A DNA stretch of 64,000 nt from Rhodanobacter sp. C03 (GCF_002001175.1 NZ_MUNT01000001.1:496001-560000), one strand, 5' to 3'; positions 47,152-56,711 are shown, counted from the stretch's first letter. The notes: generated from the letters alone by a model not told the origin. Numbers and translations are program-made.

Positions 47152-47292
47152 ACGCATCTTCCCCCGGAAGTTCAGTCCAGACCTGCCGAAGTCGGCAGTG
47201 GACAAGTTGTTTATACAGCTTATGTCACCCGGCCGCCCCAAACCGTGGCGCCGCCCGCATGTTCGATGCTACGGGCGTCGCGGAACAGACGG

Positions 47293-49014
47293 TCACTCCT
47301 TGGTTACCCGATCGATCTCGGTCAGGCTGGTCAACCCATTCTTTACCTTGAGCAGGGCCGACGCGCGCAGATCGTTCACCCCGGCGGCACGGGCCACCTC
47401 GGAGATTTGCATTGCATTGCCGCCCTGCAGGATGATTTTCTGGATGTCCTCCAGCATCGGCATCACCTGATAGATGCCCACGCGGCCCTTGTAGCCCTCG
47501 TTGCAACTGTCGCAGCCGACGGCTTCATAGACCGTCAGACCGGCGTCGATGTCAGCCTGGCTGAAGCCCGCGGCCAACAGCACGGCCGGCGGCAGTTCCA
47601 TCGGCTTTTTGCATTCGTGCAGGCGGCGCGCCAGGCGCTGGGCGATGATCAGGGTCACCGAGGAGATGATGTTGTACGGCGCGATACCCATGTTCATCAG
47701 GCGCGCGATGGTCTGCGCGGCGTCGTTGGTATGCAGGGTGGACAGCACCATGTGGCCGGTCTGCGCCGCCTTGATCGCGATCTCGGCGGTTTCCAGGTCG
47801 CGGATCTCGCCGACCATGATCACGTCCGGATCCTGGCGCAGGAACGAGCGCAGCGCGCTGGCAAACGTCATGCCGCGCTTCACGTTCTGCTGCACCTGGT
47901 TGATGCCCTCGACGCGGATTTCCACCGGGTCCTCCACCGTCGAGATGTTGCGCTCGTCGGTGTTGAGCATGTTCAGGCCGGTATACAGCGACACGGTCTT
48001 GCCGGAACCGGTTGGGCCGGTGACCAGCACCATGCCGTACGGCTTGTGGATCGCGTCGATGAAGAGTTTCTGCTGTTCCGGCTCATAGCCGAGCTTCTCG
48101 ATGCCGATCTTGGCGGAGGAGCCGTCCAGGATGCGCAGCACGATCTTCTCGCCGAACAGGGTCGGCAGCGAACTCACGCGGAAATCGATGGCGCGGGTCT
48201 TGGACAGGTTGAGTTTGATGCGGCCGTCCTGCGGCACGCGCTTCTCGGCGATGTCCAGTTGCGCCATCACCTTGATGCGCGAGGAGATGCGGTTCGCCAT
48301 CTTCATCGGCGGGCTGGCCACCGCACGCAACATGCCATCCATGCGCAGACGCACCCGGTACTGGGTCTCGAACGGCTCGAAATGGATGTCCGAAGCACCG
48401 CGACGGATTGCGTCGACCAGGATCTTGTTGACGAACTTCACCACCGGTGCATCGTCCAGAGCGTTGGCATCAATGCCGCTCGACTCTGACTCCTCGTCGC
48501 CGCCTTCGATATCCAGGTCGTCCAGGTCGCCGCCACCCATGTCGGGCATGCTGTTGCGGATGCTGTTGAGCAGGGTTTCGATCGTCCGCAGCAACGAGCC
48601 GCGTTCGACCAGAATCGGCTCCACCATGCAATTGGAGTGGAACTTGATCTCGTCCAGTGCATGTGACTGCATCGGATCGGCGATGCCGACAAACAGCCGC
48701 TTGCCGCGCCGGAACAGCGGCAGCGCCTGGTGCTTGGTGATCAGCGCTTCGCTGATCAGATCCATCGGCATGGTGGTGGGATTCAGCGTGGTCACATCCA
48801 TCATCGGCATACCGAACTCGGCCGAGGCGATCTGGGTCAGCTGGGTGCTATCGACCAGGCTTCGGTCCAGCAACCACGCCGCCAAGGTGGTCTTGTTCTG
48901 GCTGCTGTCGGCCATGGCCTTGCGTACGTCGGCCTCCGGCAGCACCCCTTCGGACACCAGCCGGCGCGCCATGCCGGACAGACCCGCGAGCGACGGTTGC
49001 AATTGAGATGACAT
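47293..49014 (-). CDS. pilB: Type IV pilus extension ATPase PilB
   Basis: Hexameric ATPase that powers pilus extension. 573 residues: N-terminal MshEN-like domains (about 10-170), Walker A GPTGSGKT (333-340), Walker B DPDVIMVGEIRD (395-406) and His box GHMVLSTLH (420-428). The zinc site that is usually CxxC...CxxC reads HEC...CDSC (His466, Cys468, Cys501, Cys504). No pilA precedes it; the 402-base upstream region opens to a plus-strand glycosyltransferase. A probable pilA lies about 15 kb away at the right edge. Confidence 0.97.
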   Translation of the reverse strand: MSSQLQPSLAGLSGMARRLVSEGVLPEADVRKAMADSSQNKTTLAAWLLDRSLVDSTQLTQIASAEFGMPMMDVTTLNPTTMPMDLISEALITKHQALPLFRRGKRLFVGIADPMQSHALDEIKFHSNCMVEPILVERGSLLRTIETLLNSIRNSMPDMGGGDLDDLDIEGGDEESESSGIDANALDDAPVVKFVNKILVDAIRRGASDIHFEPFETQYRVRLRMDGMLRAVASPPMKMANRISSRIKVMAQLDIAEKRVPQDGRIKLNLSKTRAIDFRVSSLPTLFGEKIVLRILDGSSAKIGIEKLGYEPEQQKLFIDAIHKPYGMVLVTGPTGSGKTVSLYTGLNMLNTDERNISTVEDPVEIRVEGINQVQQNVKRGMTFASALRSFLRQDPDVIMVGEIRDLETAEIAIKAAQTGHMVLSTLHTNDAAQTIARLMNMGIAPYNIISSVTLIIAQRLARRLHECKKPMELPPAVLLAAGFSQADIDAGLTVYEAVGCDSCNEGYKGRVGIYQVMPMLEDIQKIILQGGNAMQISEVARAAGVNDLRASALLKVKNGLTSLTEIDRVTKE

Positions 49015-49416
49015 AACCTACTCGACCTTGCCCCTGTATGTGGTTGAATCTACCGCAGTCCGGCCCGCAGGTCATCCTTTGCCTGCAAGCCGGAGCGGTC
49101 ACGTGATGCGGCGCACAAGACACCGATTGTCTTCCCGTCGTGTAGAAGCGCACCTTGTGCGTGATGCTTGCCCTTGGCAACCACGATCAAGCCCAATCGC
49201 GCATGCCAAACCAAGCCCGCATGCACAGGTGAGCTCGTGCACCTGTCACTCGTGCATCTGTCGGATGAGCACCTAAGACCGTCCGCTGGTTCAAGCGGGC
49301 AGTCCACGTCCGACGAAGCAGGACTCAATCGAGCGCACCGATGCCCCCGGCATCCTGACCAAACCGCCGTCCAGCCTTCACGCTATGATTCCTGTTCACC
49401 CGAGGGGAGCCATCTG
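49015..49416. other. Intergenic region upstream of pilB and the GT2 gene
   Basis: 402 bases between divergent genes, expected to hold both promoters. It contains a two-copy tandem near-repeat, CTCGTGCACCTGTCA (49234-49248) then CTCGTGCATCTGTCG (49249-49263), differing at two positions. No pilin or other gene is apparent. I found no clear sigma54 box. Confidence 0.5.
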
Positions 49417-50271
49417 TTGAACCGTCTGAGCATCATTCTGCCCGCCAAGAACGAGGCGCCTGCGCTGGCCGCGCTGCTGCCTCGCCTGCGTGCCACGCAT
49501 CCCGAGGCCGAAATCATCGTGGTCGACGACGGTTCCACCGACGACACCCGCAGTATCTGCAAGGACAATGGCGTCGCATGCCTGTCCTCGCCGTACTCGA
49601 TGGGCAACGGCGCGGCGATCAAGCGCGGCGCACGTGCAGCGACCGGTGACATCCTTGTGTTCATGGATGGTGACGGCCAGCACGATCCGGCCGATATCGC
49701 GCGCCTGCTGCAGGAATTGAGCCGCGGCTACGACATGGTGGTTGGCGCGCGCGACTGGAGCAGCCAAGCCGGTGTCGGCCGCGGCCTCGCCAACACCTTG
49801 TACAACTGGCTGGCCACGCGCATGACCGGTCATCCCGTGCTGGATCTCACCTCCGGCTTCCGCGCCGTGCGCGCGGACAAGTTCCGCGAGTTCATCCACC
49901 TGCTACCGAACGGTTTCAGCTATCCCACCACCAGCACTATGGCGTTCTTCCGCAGCGCCTATCCGGTTGCCTATGTGCCGATCAAGGCTGCCCAGAGGGT
50001 TGGCAAGAGCCACATCAAGCCAGTACGCGACGGTCTGCGCTTCCTGCTGATCATCTTCAAGATCGCCACGCTGTACTCGCCATTGAAGCTGTTCGTGCCG
50101 GCCAGTGCAGTGTTCTTTCTGCTGGGTTGCTTCAATTACGCATGGACCTTCATGCACGATGGGCGGCTCACCAACGGCAGCACCTTGATGTGGAGTGCAG
50201 CCGTGATCGTATTCCTGATCGGCTTGATATCCGAGCAGGTCACAGCGCTCATGTATCGACGTGACAGCTAG
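49417..50271 (+). CDS. GT2 glycosyltransferase, polyprenyl-phosphate sugar synthase type
   Basis: 284-residue family-2 glycosyltransferase of the DPM1/GtrB/ArnC kind. GT-A core with LSIILPAKNEA, IIVVDDGSTDDT and the metal-binding stretch MDGDGQHDP; two C-terminal transmembrane helices (about 220-245 and 255-275). Such proteins load a sugar from a nucleotide donor onto polyprenyl phosphate at the cytoplasmic face. The start is TTG at 49417, preceded by GAGGGGAG; longer starts are not GT-like. It is the only plus-strand gene of the sugar island and could supply lipid-linked donor to the GT-C proteins. Confidence 0.85.
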   Translation: MNRLSIILPAKNEAPALAALLPRLRATHPEAEIIVVDDGSTDDTRSICKDNGVACLSSPYSMGNGAAIKRGARAATGDILVFMDGDGQHDPADIARLLQELSRGYDMVVGARDWSSQAGVGRGLANTLYNWLATRMTGHPVLDLTSGFRAVRADKFREFIHLLPNGFSYPTTSTMAFFRSAYPVAYVPIKAAQRVGKSHIKPVRDGLRFLLIIFKIATLYSPLKLFVPASAVFFLLGCFNYAWTFMHDGRLTNGSTLMWSAAVIVFLIGLISEQVTALMYRRDS

Positions 50272-50318
50272 ATGAGATCAGTTGTGACCCCGCAGGTCCG
50301 CGGTATCGGCAATTCCTG

Positions 50319-50349
50319 CAGCATCTCGCAAGCGAGTTGCGAGATGCTG
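50319..50349. terminator. Bidirectional hairpin terminator between convergent genes
   Basis: Perfect 13-bp stem (CAGCATCTCGCAA, 50319-50331, paired with 50337-50349) with a 5-base loop, between the GT2 stop (50271) and the CmcI-like stop (50377). No strong U-tract on either side. Confidence 0.7.
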
Positions 50350-50376
50350 TAGCCGGGACACTTTGAAGCATTCCGC

Positions 50377-51180
50377 TTAAAGACGCTTAAGATACCCATC
50401 GGGCGCCACGGTAATAAGCAGCTTGCTCTCCAGCGCTTTGTCCACTTCGAATGCTAAGGGCGCGCCATCTGCGGCGAGCCGGCCTTCATCTTTCAGGCGA
50501 CGCTGATACTCCCACACCGCCGTTTTCGGGTTATTGCCCTTACCCCACGGACGGTCAGGGAACATGGCATCAGGAAGGTCTTCCACCACGGTGTCAAACA
50601 CCACGCAATAGCTGCCTTGGCTGGTCAGTGGCGCGTAGGCTTCGAGTTCAGCCAAAACATGCTCATGCGTGTGGTTGGAATCGAGGATGACCAGGATCCG
50701 TTCGTAGCCAGCTGCGGCCTGGTGAACTTTGGCGATTATTTCCGGAGCGATCGAGGAGCCCTGGATCATGTCGATCCGATGCGCCATCGGATGTGCCTCA
50801 ATCGCTGTGCGGTTGTGGGCGCGGATATCGATGTCGATGCCGAGTACCCGGCGGCGGGTAGCCTGCGGGTCGAGCTTTTGTCCGCTGTTCACTGCATCGC
50901 AGTAGTCGAGCAGTGCGAGCATCGATGCGCTGAGGATCAACGAGCCGCCGTGGGCGATGCCTGCTTCGATGATGAGATCGGGCCTGACCTGCCAGATCAA
51001 TTCCTGCATTGCCACCATGTCTTGGGGATACTGGATGATCGGGCGACCCAAGGTCGAGAAGTTATAAGAGTACATCGCGGCAATAGATGCTTGCATGAAG
51101 GATTGCGTACACGCTTTCAAAGCCTCGTCGTTCATGTTTTTTCTGACGCGACCATCAACTTCGTTTGTGAAATTATTCAT
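50377..51180 (-). CDS. CmcI-like family protein (cephalosporin hydroxylase/rhamnosyl O-methyltransferase family)
   Basis: 267-residue SAM-dependent enzyme of the CmcI family. SAM-site stretch PDLIIEAGIAHGGSLILSASML, acidic loop VLGIDIDIRAHNR, and metal-site ILVILDSNHTHEHVLAELEAYAPL are the family's hallmarks. Within sugar clusters such proteins act as sugar O-methyltransferases, which fits here better than hydroxylation. It is the last gene of the minus-strand island operon; its ATG overlaps the preceding stop by 4 bases. Confidence 0.85.
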   Translation of the reverse strand: MNNFTNEVDGRVRKNMNDEALKACTQSFMQASIAAMYSYNFSTLGRPIIQYPQDMVAMQELIWQVRPDLIIEAGIAHGGSLILSASMLALLDYCDAVNSGQKLDPQATRRRVLGIDIDIRAHNRTAIEAHPMAHRIDMIQGSSIAPEIIAKVHQAAAGYERILVILDSNHTHEHVLAELEAYAPLTSQGSYCVVFDTVVEDLPDAMFPDRPWGKGNNPKTAVWEYQRRLKDEGRLAADGAPLAFEVDKALESKLLITVAPDGYLKRL

Positions 51181-52241
51181 GTGCGATCTACCGAGATGTA
51201 GTTCAAATGATTGCCGCCAAGACTGGATATTTCTTCCATATAATTTGAGTTCATCACGAACACGTCGCCACCAGTTGAAAGTTTTGTCAGTCCATCTGCT
51301 GGTGAAAGGACCGGCAGCGCTGATCCACCCAAGAATTTTCCTTGCTTAGCGGGATTGATGTCGATGGCAAAGTCCAGCGGTGCCCCGCGTGTTGCCATGT
51401 GATGTGAAAACATGACACCTTTGGCAGCGGCGCCCCACACTATCCTGTTACTCGCCTTCAATGGTGTATTCAAGCAGCCTTCGAGCTCGCCCAAAAAATT
51501 TTGTGGAAAGTGGACGACATCAACCAACCCGACCAATTCGGGCTCCCTTAATGACGCTAATTCCGCGATCACGTAGATATATTGACCGCCGAACAAATGG
51601 CCCATTTCGTAAGTGACACCGAACATGCGATTGAAATCGGACAGGCGAAAGTAATTGACATGTTCATAGAAAACATCAAACCAGGCACGTTGCTGAATTA
51701 TCCAATCCAGGCATGGGACTTCAATATAGATTTTCCCTTGACCACCATTGGCTGAAGCAATGGCACGCAAAAACTCCAAAGGCTGAGGTATGTGCTCGAG
51801 TACGTGGCGCAATACAACTGCATCCGCTTTGATCTTCAGACTGGCATCAAAGTGCTGCTTGTGAATATAGGGTGCATCGCCTTCATAGGCGGGATCAACA
51901 CCGATGGCGTCGTGTCCCCGCTGCCGAATGAGATCCAGAAAGCCTCCTTTTCCGCAACCGACCTCAAGGATTCGTCCACCCGAAAAGTGTAAGTCAATTT
52001 TTCCAAGCACTTCATTCAGATGAGACTGAAAGATGTGCGAGTGCCCTTGCTCGTTTTGATAGCTCTCGTCGTAATTGAGTATTTCTTGGTCATAGGCATC
52101 GTTGAATACAAGCCCAGTCTTCATGTCCTGCACCAGAACGACATCACCAGAGGGGCAGCTTTTCGCAGCCTCAGGACTATTGAACATCTTGTTCTGGTAG
52201 GCAGGAACACCATGCAGCCGAAAAAGTTCTTGTTTGCTCAC
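51177..52241 (-). CDS. Class I methyltransferase with sugar C-methyltransferase C-terminal domain
   Basis: 354-residue SAM-dependent methyltransferase. SAM motif ILEVGCGKGGFLDLI with post-motif VLRHVLEHIPQPLEFLRAI, then a C-terminal domain (NRIVWGAAAKGVMFSHHM, FAIDINPAKQGKFLGGSALPVLSP) of the same type as in the TylC3-like protein encoded at 53085-54308. The N-terminal zinc cysteines of TylC3 proteins are absent. The start is GTG 52241, preceded by GGAGG and overlapping the upstream stop by 4 bases. Sequence here is visibly more AT-rich than the flanking core genes. Target unknown: a sugar carbon or oxygen. Confidence 0.8.
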   Translation of the reverse strand: MSKQELFRLHGVPAYQNKMFNSPEAAKSCPSGDVVLVQDMKTGLVFNDAYDQEILNYDESYQNEQGHSHIFQSHLNEVLGKIDLHFSGGRILEVGCGKGGFLDLIRQRGHDAIGVDPAYEGDAPYIHKQHFDASLKIKADAVVLRHVLEHIPQPLEFLRAIASANGGQGKIYIEVPCLDWIIQQRAWFDVFYEHVNYFRLSDFNRMFGVTYEMGHLFGGQYIYVIAELASLREPELVGLVDVVHFPQNFLGELEGCLNTPLKASNRIVWGAAAKGVMFSHHMATRGAPLDFAIDINPAKQGKFLGGSALPVLSPADGLTKLSTGGDVFVMNSNYMEEISSLGGNHLNYISVDRT

Positions 52242-53080
52242 AATGCCTCCAAAATTGCGTCCAGTTTCCCCCGGGTTCCCCAGAACGACATCGGCTCGAT
52301 CTCGGAATAAGGAATGCGTCCCAGATTCATCGTAATGCTTGAATGTCTCTCGACGATCCACGCTTCGACGAGTTCGCGCACCGTAGTGGGTGTGCCGCTG
52401 CAGACGTTGACGACGCCTACATCAATCGGAGACAACGCTATGTCACAGACGATTCGAGCAGCTTCTTGAATAGGAAGGAAATCCCGTACTTGCTCACCGC
52501 CAGACATGTCGAACTCGGTATCACCGCGCTGTATCGCGGTTGTCAGCAAGGAATACAGCGAATTTTTCGATTGGCCTGGGCCATAAAGATAGAAAAGTCG
52601 CAACCATGCCAGTTGGTAGGGACAAGTGGAATTCAACTCTTCGAGATGCTTTCGCAACGTGTCTTTGGCAGCACCATATTGCGTGCATGGTTGTGTCTCG
52701 CTGCTCTCGGAAATTTCACCTGAAGTCATGCCGTATTCAAAGCAGGTGCCAGTCACAACCAGTCTCTTCAAGCCTGATGTCAGGCATGCCTCGAGAAATC
52801 GTAGCTGTGTGGGGAGCTCGGTTTCGATGTGTGCGCGGGATTGATAATTGGGCAGCCCATCCCACGCCAGATGAACAAGCACGTCGGGGGCGCCCATCAA
52901 TTGGTAGGGATCCGAGGACACCTTGGCGATGTCCATCGGCAAAATTTCCGTCCTGCTGTTTTCGAGAAATGATCGCTCCGATGTTCGGCTTGCGACCACT
53001 ATGTCCACATCACGCGCCTGCAGCTCGCGCAACACATGCCGACCGACAAACCCGCTTGCGCCAGTGATGGCAACGCGCAT
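52238..53080 (-). CDS. NAD-dependent epimerase/dehydratase (sugar 4-ketoreductase candidate)
   Basis: 280-residue extended short-chain dehydrogenase. Rossmann motif GASGFVGRH at residues 7-15, VVTGTCFEYG, catalytic YGAAK (Tyr-x-x-x-Lys) and RLFYLYGPGQ. Its position after the C-methyltransferase and epimerase suggests reduction of the 4-keto group to finish the nucleotide sugar, as RmlD/NovS/TylC1 do; this is inference. Overlaps its downstream neighbour by 4 bases and sits 4 bases from the C-methyltransferase gene. Confidence 0.85.
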   Translation of the reverse strand: MRVAITGASGFVGRHVLRELQARDVDIVVASRTSERSFLENSRTEILPMDIAKVSSDPYQLMGAPDVLVHLAWDGLPNYQSRAHIETELPTQLRFLEACLTSGLKRLVVTGTCFEYGMTSGEISESSETQPCTQYGAAKDTLRKHLEELNSTCPYQLAWLRLFYLYGPGQSKNSLYSLLTTAIQRGDTEFDMSGGEQVRDFLPIQEAARIVCDIALSPIDVGVVNVCSGTPTTVRELVEAWIVERHSSITMNLGRIPYSEIEPMSFWGTRGKLDAILEAL

Positions 53081-53084
53081 CCGT

Positions 53085-54308
53085 CTACTCCACGCTCAGG
53101 CCGGGAACAAAAGTAACGAAGCGGCCACCCCATTCGCGAATGTAACTGAGCTGAGCAGTGATTTCGTCGCGCAGATTCCACGGCAGGATCAGCACGAAAT
53201 CGGGTCGATCCTCGCGCAGCCGCGATTCGTCGACGACAGGAATCCGTGACCCGGGAAGCCAGTGCCCTTGCTTGTGTGGAGATGCGTCGACCACGTATGG
53301 CAGCAGGTCGGGTTTCACTCCGGCATAGTTCAGCAGCGTATTGCCTTTGGCGGCAGCTCCGTAACCGGCAATCTTGCGCCCGGCCCGACGCTGCTCCAGC
53401 AGGAAGGTAAGGCAGCCGTTCTTGACCTCGTCGGCTTGGATCTGGAAATCCCTGTAGTAGGCCGCATCCCGCATGCCCGCGTCAGCCTCCTTGGCCAGCA
53501 ATTCCGCGACAGCAGGAGTCTCGGTGCGCTGGCTGTGTTCATGCGTGGCCCAGATGCGTAGCGATCCGCCGTGCGTGGGCAGCTGTTCGACGTCCCACAC
53601 GCACAGGCCATGGGCAGCGAAGATGTTACGTACGGTGTGCAGTGAAAAATACGAGAAATGTTCGTGGTAAACCGTATCGAACTGCCGTTGTGCGACCAGT
53701 TCCATCAGGTGCGGAAATTCCACTGTTATCGTGCCTTCACGAGCCAGAGCCCCCGCCATCCCGGCGACAAAGTCGTTGATGTCAGGCACATGTGCCAACA
53801 CGTTGTTCGCTACGATCAGATCGGCCGTTCGCCGTTCGCGCACGAACTCGTCGGCAAATTCTCGACCAAAGAAACGCTCCAGGGTTTCAATGCCTTTCTG
53901 TCGCGCGGCGTTCGCCGTGCCATTGGTGGGCTCGATGCCGATACAGGGGATGCCACGAGCGGCGACGTATTGCAGGAGATAGCCATCGTTGGAGGCTATC
54001 TCCATCACCAGACTGCTGTGGTCCAGTCCCAGCTTGGTCACGGCTTCTCCGACGTAGCGTTCGGCATGAGCCAGCCACGAGCGTGAGAATGAGGAGTAGT
54101 AGACGTAGTCCGGAGCGAACAACGCTGCGTGCGATTGCACTTCGTCGACCTGTACCAGTCGACACGTTCCACAAGTAAACAACTTCAACGGAAACCAGGT
54201 TTCCGGTGCGTTGAGTGAGCTCGCCGCCAGGAAGGCATTCGAGGGTGGCGCGCTACCGAGGTCGAGGAATACGTCCTGCAACGGCGTTGCGCAAAACCGG
54301 CACTTCAT
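53085..54308 (-). CDS. TylC3/NovU-type sugar C-methyltransferase
   Basis: 407-residue three-domain nucleotide-sugar C-methyltransferase. N-terminal zinc domain with CRFC (Cys3, Cys6) and CGTC (Cys46, Cys49); SAM domain with VMEIASNDGYLLQYV and the conserved YYSSFSRSWLAHAERY; C-terminal domain with IAGYGAAAKGNTLLNYAG and KQGHWLPGSRIPV. In TylC3 the family methylates C-3 of a 4-keto sugar, in NovU C-5. It overlaps the 3,5-epimerase gene by 4 bases. It therefore predicts a branched (C-methyl) sugar made in this operon. Confidence 0.9.
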   Translation of the reverse strand: MKCRFCATPLQDVFLDLGSAPPSNAFLAASSLNAPETWFPLKLFTCGTCRLVQVDEVQSHAALFAPDYVYYSSFSRSWLAHAERYVGEAVTKLGLDHSSLVMEIASNDGYLLQYVAARGIPCIGIEPTNGTANAARQKGIETLERFFGREFADEFVRERRTADLIVANNVLAHVPDINDFVAGMAGALAREGTITVEFPHLMELVAQRQFDTVYHEHFSYFSLHTVRNIFAAHGLCVWDVEQLPTHGGSLRIWATHEHSQRTETPAVAELLAKEADAGMRDAAYYRDFQIQADEVKNGCLTFLLEQRRAGRKIAGYGAAAKGNTLLNYAGVKPDLLPYVVDASPHKQGHWLPGSRIPVVDESRLREDRPDFVLILPWNLRDEITAQLSYIREWGGRFVTFVPGLSVE

Positions 54309-54871
54309 GATTCAACCTCGCTAAAGTAGACACCGGTGAATTTGTCGTCCAGCAACGGTGTGTTGCGATCCTTTTCCGAAACCTGGGTTACGGGTAGCGG
54401 CCATGCGATCGACAAGGCCGGGTCATCATGACGAAGCGCGCCTTCATGCTGGCGATCCCACGCAGCGGTATGCAGATACAGCAATTGCGCGTCGTCAGTG
54501 AGAGTTTGAAAGCCGTGGGCAAACCCTTCGGGTATGAAGAATTCCATCGGCCCGTCTTCGCCCAGTTCGACGCCGTGCCAATGCAGAAAAGTCGGCGAGC
54601 CGGCGCGCAGATCGACCGCAACGTCAAATACGCGGCCTTGGAGACAGCGAATCAGCTTGGCTTCGGCCGCCGGCGGATATTGAAAATGCATGCCGCGAAC
54701 GCTACCCACGTGCGAAGTGCAGGAAATATTGATCTGCGTCCAGTGCAGGTTGGGCCGCAACTCGGCGCAGGCGGTTTCGCAGAACACCCGGACGAATTGG
54801 CCACGTTCGTCCCGGATCGGCACGGTCTCGATCAGCATCAAGCCGTCCAGTGGGGTGCGATGAATCTTCAT
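54305..54871 (-). CDS. NDP-4-keto-6-deoxyhexose 3,5-epimerase-like protein
   Basis: 188-residue cupin of the RmlC/RfbC family. GQFVRVFCETACAE, NISCTSHVGSVRGMHFQ (catalytic His), RGRVFDVAVDLRAGSP-like RVFDVAVDLR and FFIPEGFAHGFQTL are present. In this operon it follows a CDP-glucose 4,6-dehydratase, so the substrate is probably CDP-4-keto-6-deoxyglucose rather than dTDP; mono- versus di-epimerase activity cannot be told. Starts at ATG 54871, overlapping the rfbG stop by 4 bases. Confidence 0.87.
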   Translation of the reverse strand: MKIHRTPLDGLMLIETVPIRDERGQFVRVFCETACAELRPNLHWTQINISCTSHVGSVRGMHFQYPPAAEAKLIRCLQGRVFDVAVDLRAGSPTFLHWHGVELGEDGPMEFFIPEGFAHGFQTLTDDAQLLYLHTAAWDRQHEGALRHDDPALSIAWPLPVTQVSEKDRNTPLLDDKFTGVYFSEVES

Positions 54872-55959
54872 GCTGCCCAACCCAGGCCTGCAGAGCGCGC
54901 AGCAGCCACATAATTTTGCAAATCATCGCTGCTGTGTACTTGGCCACGTTCGTAATAGGCGCGGTACCACGCAGTGGTGTACCGAAGCGTGTCCTCGGCA
55001 TTCCACACGGCGCGCCATGCAAGCATCTGCGCGGCTTTCGAACAATCCAGTCGCAACGTCTTTGCCTCATGTGGGTGGTCGCCTGGCTGGCGCTCGCTGC
55101 GCAAACCGGGCCACTGGGTTTGCATCTGCGCCACGAGCGCCTGCACGGGCAACGTGGCGTCGGCTGCCGGTCCGAAATTCCATGGACCTTCAACCGGATC
55201 TCCGGCGAGCAGGCCTTGTCCGAGTCGGAGATAGCCCGACAAAGGTTCCAGCACATGCTGCCAGGGGCGAATGGCATCCGGATTGCGAATTTGCAACATG
55301 GCGCCGGTCGACGCGGCACGTATCAGGTCCGGCACCAGTCGATCCTCCGACCAGTCGCCCCCGCCGATGACATTGCCTGCGCGTGCGGTAGCTACCCGTG
55401 GTCCCTGTTCATGGAAGAAACTCTTGCGATAGCACTCCGTCACAAGTTCGGCACAGGCCTTGGAGGTGCTGTAAGGGTCATGGCCACCCAAGGGGTGGTC
55501 TTCGTGATAACCGGCATCGACCGGTTGTTCCAGATAGACCTTGTCGGTGGTGACATTGACCAGCGCTCGTACTGACGGCACACCACGGATGGCTTCCAGC
55601 AGATGCACCAGTCCAAGCACGTTGGTATCGAAGGTGGTCAAAGGTTCGCGATAGCTGCGCCGCACCAGCGGCTGTGCAGCCAGGTGAAAGATGATCTCGG
55701 GCTGGACTTGTTCAATTGCCTGCCGCACTGCGTGACCGTCGCGCAAATCCATGCGCAGATCGCGCACATGGTTCAAGCCGAGCAGGGACCAGTGCGCTGG
55801 ATCGGTTTCAGGCGCGAGTGCCAGGCCTGTGACCCGAGCGCCAAGTGCAGTCAGCCACAGGCACAGCCATGAGCCCTTGAAACCGGTATGCCCGGTAACC
55901 AGGACTTGGCGTCCGGCATAGCTGCCACCAAACAGATCTTTCAAGGCCAGACTTTCCAC
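54868..55959 (-). CDS. rfbG: CDP-glucose 4,6-dehydratase
   Basis: 363-residue SDR-type dehydratase that converts CDP-glucose to CDP-4-keto-6-deoxyglucose. N-terminal NAD motif [12 protein letters not shown] is diagnostic of RfbG as opposed to dTDP or GDP dehydratases; [12 protein letters not shown], the TTDKVY stretch, catalytic DPYSTSK and [12 protein letters not shown] follow. It overlaps rfbF by 19 bases and the epimerase gene by 4. No rfbH (3-dehydrase) gene is nearby, so 3-deoxygenation is not expected. Confidence 0.95.
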   Translation of the reverse strand: MESLALKDLFGGSYAGRQVLVTGHTGFKGSWLCLWLTALGARVTGLALAPETDPAHWSLLGLNHVRDLRMDLRDGHAVRQAIEQVQPEIIFHLAAQPLVRRSYREPLTTFDTNVLGLVHLLEAIRGVPSVRALVNVTTDKVYLEQPVDAGYHEDHPLGGHDPYSTSKACAELVTECYRKSFFHEQGPRVATARAGNVIGGGDWSEDRLVPDLIRAASTGAMLQIRNPDAIRPWQHVLEPLSGYLRLGQGLLAGDPVEGPWNFGPAADATLPVQALVAQMQTQWPGLRSERQPGDHPHEAKTLRLDCSKAAQMLAWRAVWNAEDTLRYTTAWYRAYYERGQVHSSDDLQNYVAAARSAGLGWAA

Positions 55960-56711
55960 GGTGCATTGCCGCTCTGCCAGAGCTCCTCAAGCTTGAGCTT
56001 GTCCCGCAGCGTGTCCATGGGCTGCCAGAAACCCTCATGGGTATAGGCAGAAATCTGGCCGTCGCGGGCCAATGCTTCGAGCGGCGTGCGCTCCCACATG
56101 GTGGCGTCGCCATCGATGTAATCGAGTACGCCGCGCTCCAGCACGAAGAAGCCGCCGTTGATCCACGAGCCATCGCCAGAGGGCTTTTCCTCGAAGCGAA
56201 TGATCCGGTTGTCCTGGATGTCGATGGCGCCGAACCGCCCTGGCGGTTGTACGGCGCACATGGTGGCCAGACCATTTCTGGTTTTATGGAATGCAAGTTG
56301 AGCGGTGATGTCGATATCGGCAAGACCGTCGCCATAGGTGAAGCAGAATGTCTCGCCGTCCAGATAGTTTTCCACCCGCTTCAATCGTCCGCCGGTCTGG
56401 GTGTGCTCCCCCGTATCAACAAGGGTGATGCGCCAGGGCTCGGCATGCTTGTGGTGGACATCCAGCCGGTTGGTGGACAGGTCGATGGTTACGTCCGACA
56501 TGTGCAGGAAATAGTTGGCGAAGTATTCCTTGATCACATAGCCCTTGTAGCCCAGGCAGATAATGAAATCATTGATGCCATGATGGGAATAGATCTTGAG
56601 GATGTGCCAAAGCACCGGCATGCCCCCGATCTCGATCATGGGCTTGGGTCGAATCGTGGTTTCTTCGCTCAGGCGAGTGCCGAGTCCACCCGCAAGAATT
56701 ACAGCTTTCAT
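55941..56711 (-). CDS. rfbF: Glucose-1-phosphate cytidylyltransferase
   Basis: 256-residue nucleotidyltransferase making CDP-glucose from CTP and glucose 1-phosphate. [16 protein letters not shown] at the N-terminus, [26 protein letters not shown] (metal Asp) and [15 protein letters not shown] are the RfbF hallmarks, and the length fits. First committed gene of the CDP-sugar branch. It is followed by rfbG with a 19-base overlap; 87 bases separate it from the upstream membrane protein gene. Confidence 0.96.
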   Translation of the reverse strand: MKAVILAGGLGTRLSEETTIRPKPMIEIGGMPVLWHILKIYSHHGINDFIICLGYKGYVIKEYFANYFLHMSDVTIDLSTNRLDVHHKHAEPWRITLVDTGEHTQTGGRLKRVENYLDGETFCFTYGDGLADIDITAQLAFHKTRNGLATMCAVQPPGRFGAIDIQDNRIIRFEEKPSGDGSWINGGFFVLERGVLDYIDGDATMWERTPLEALARDGQISAYTHEGFWQPMDTLRDKLKLEELWQSGNAPWKVWP

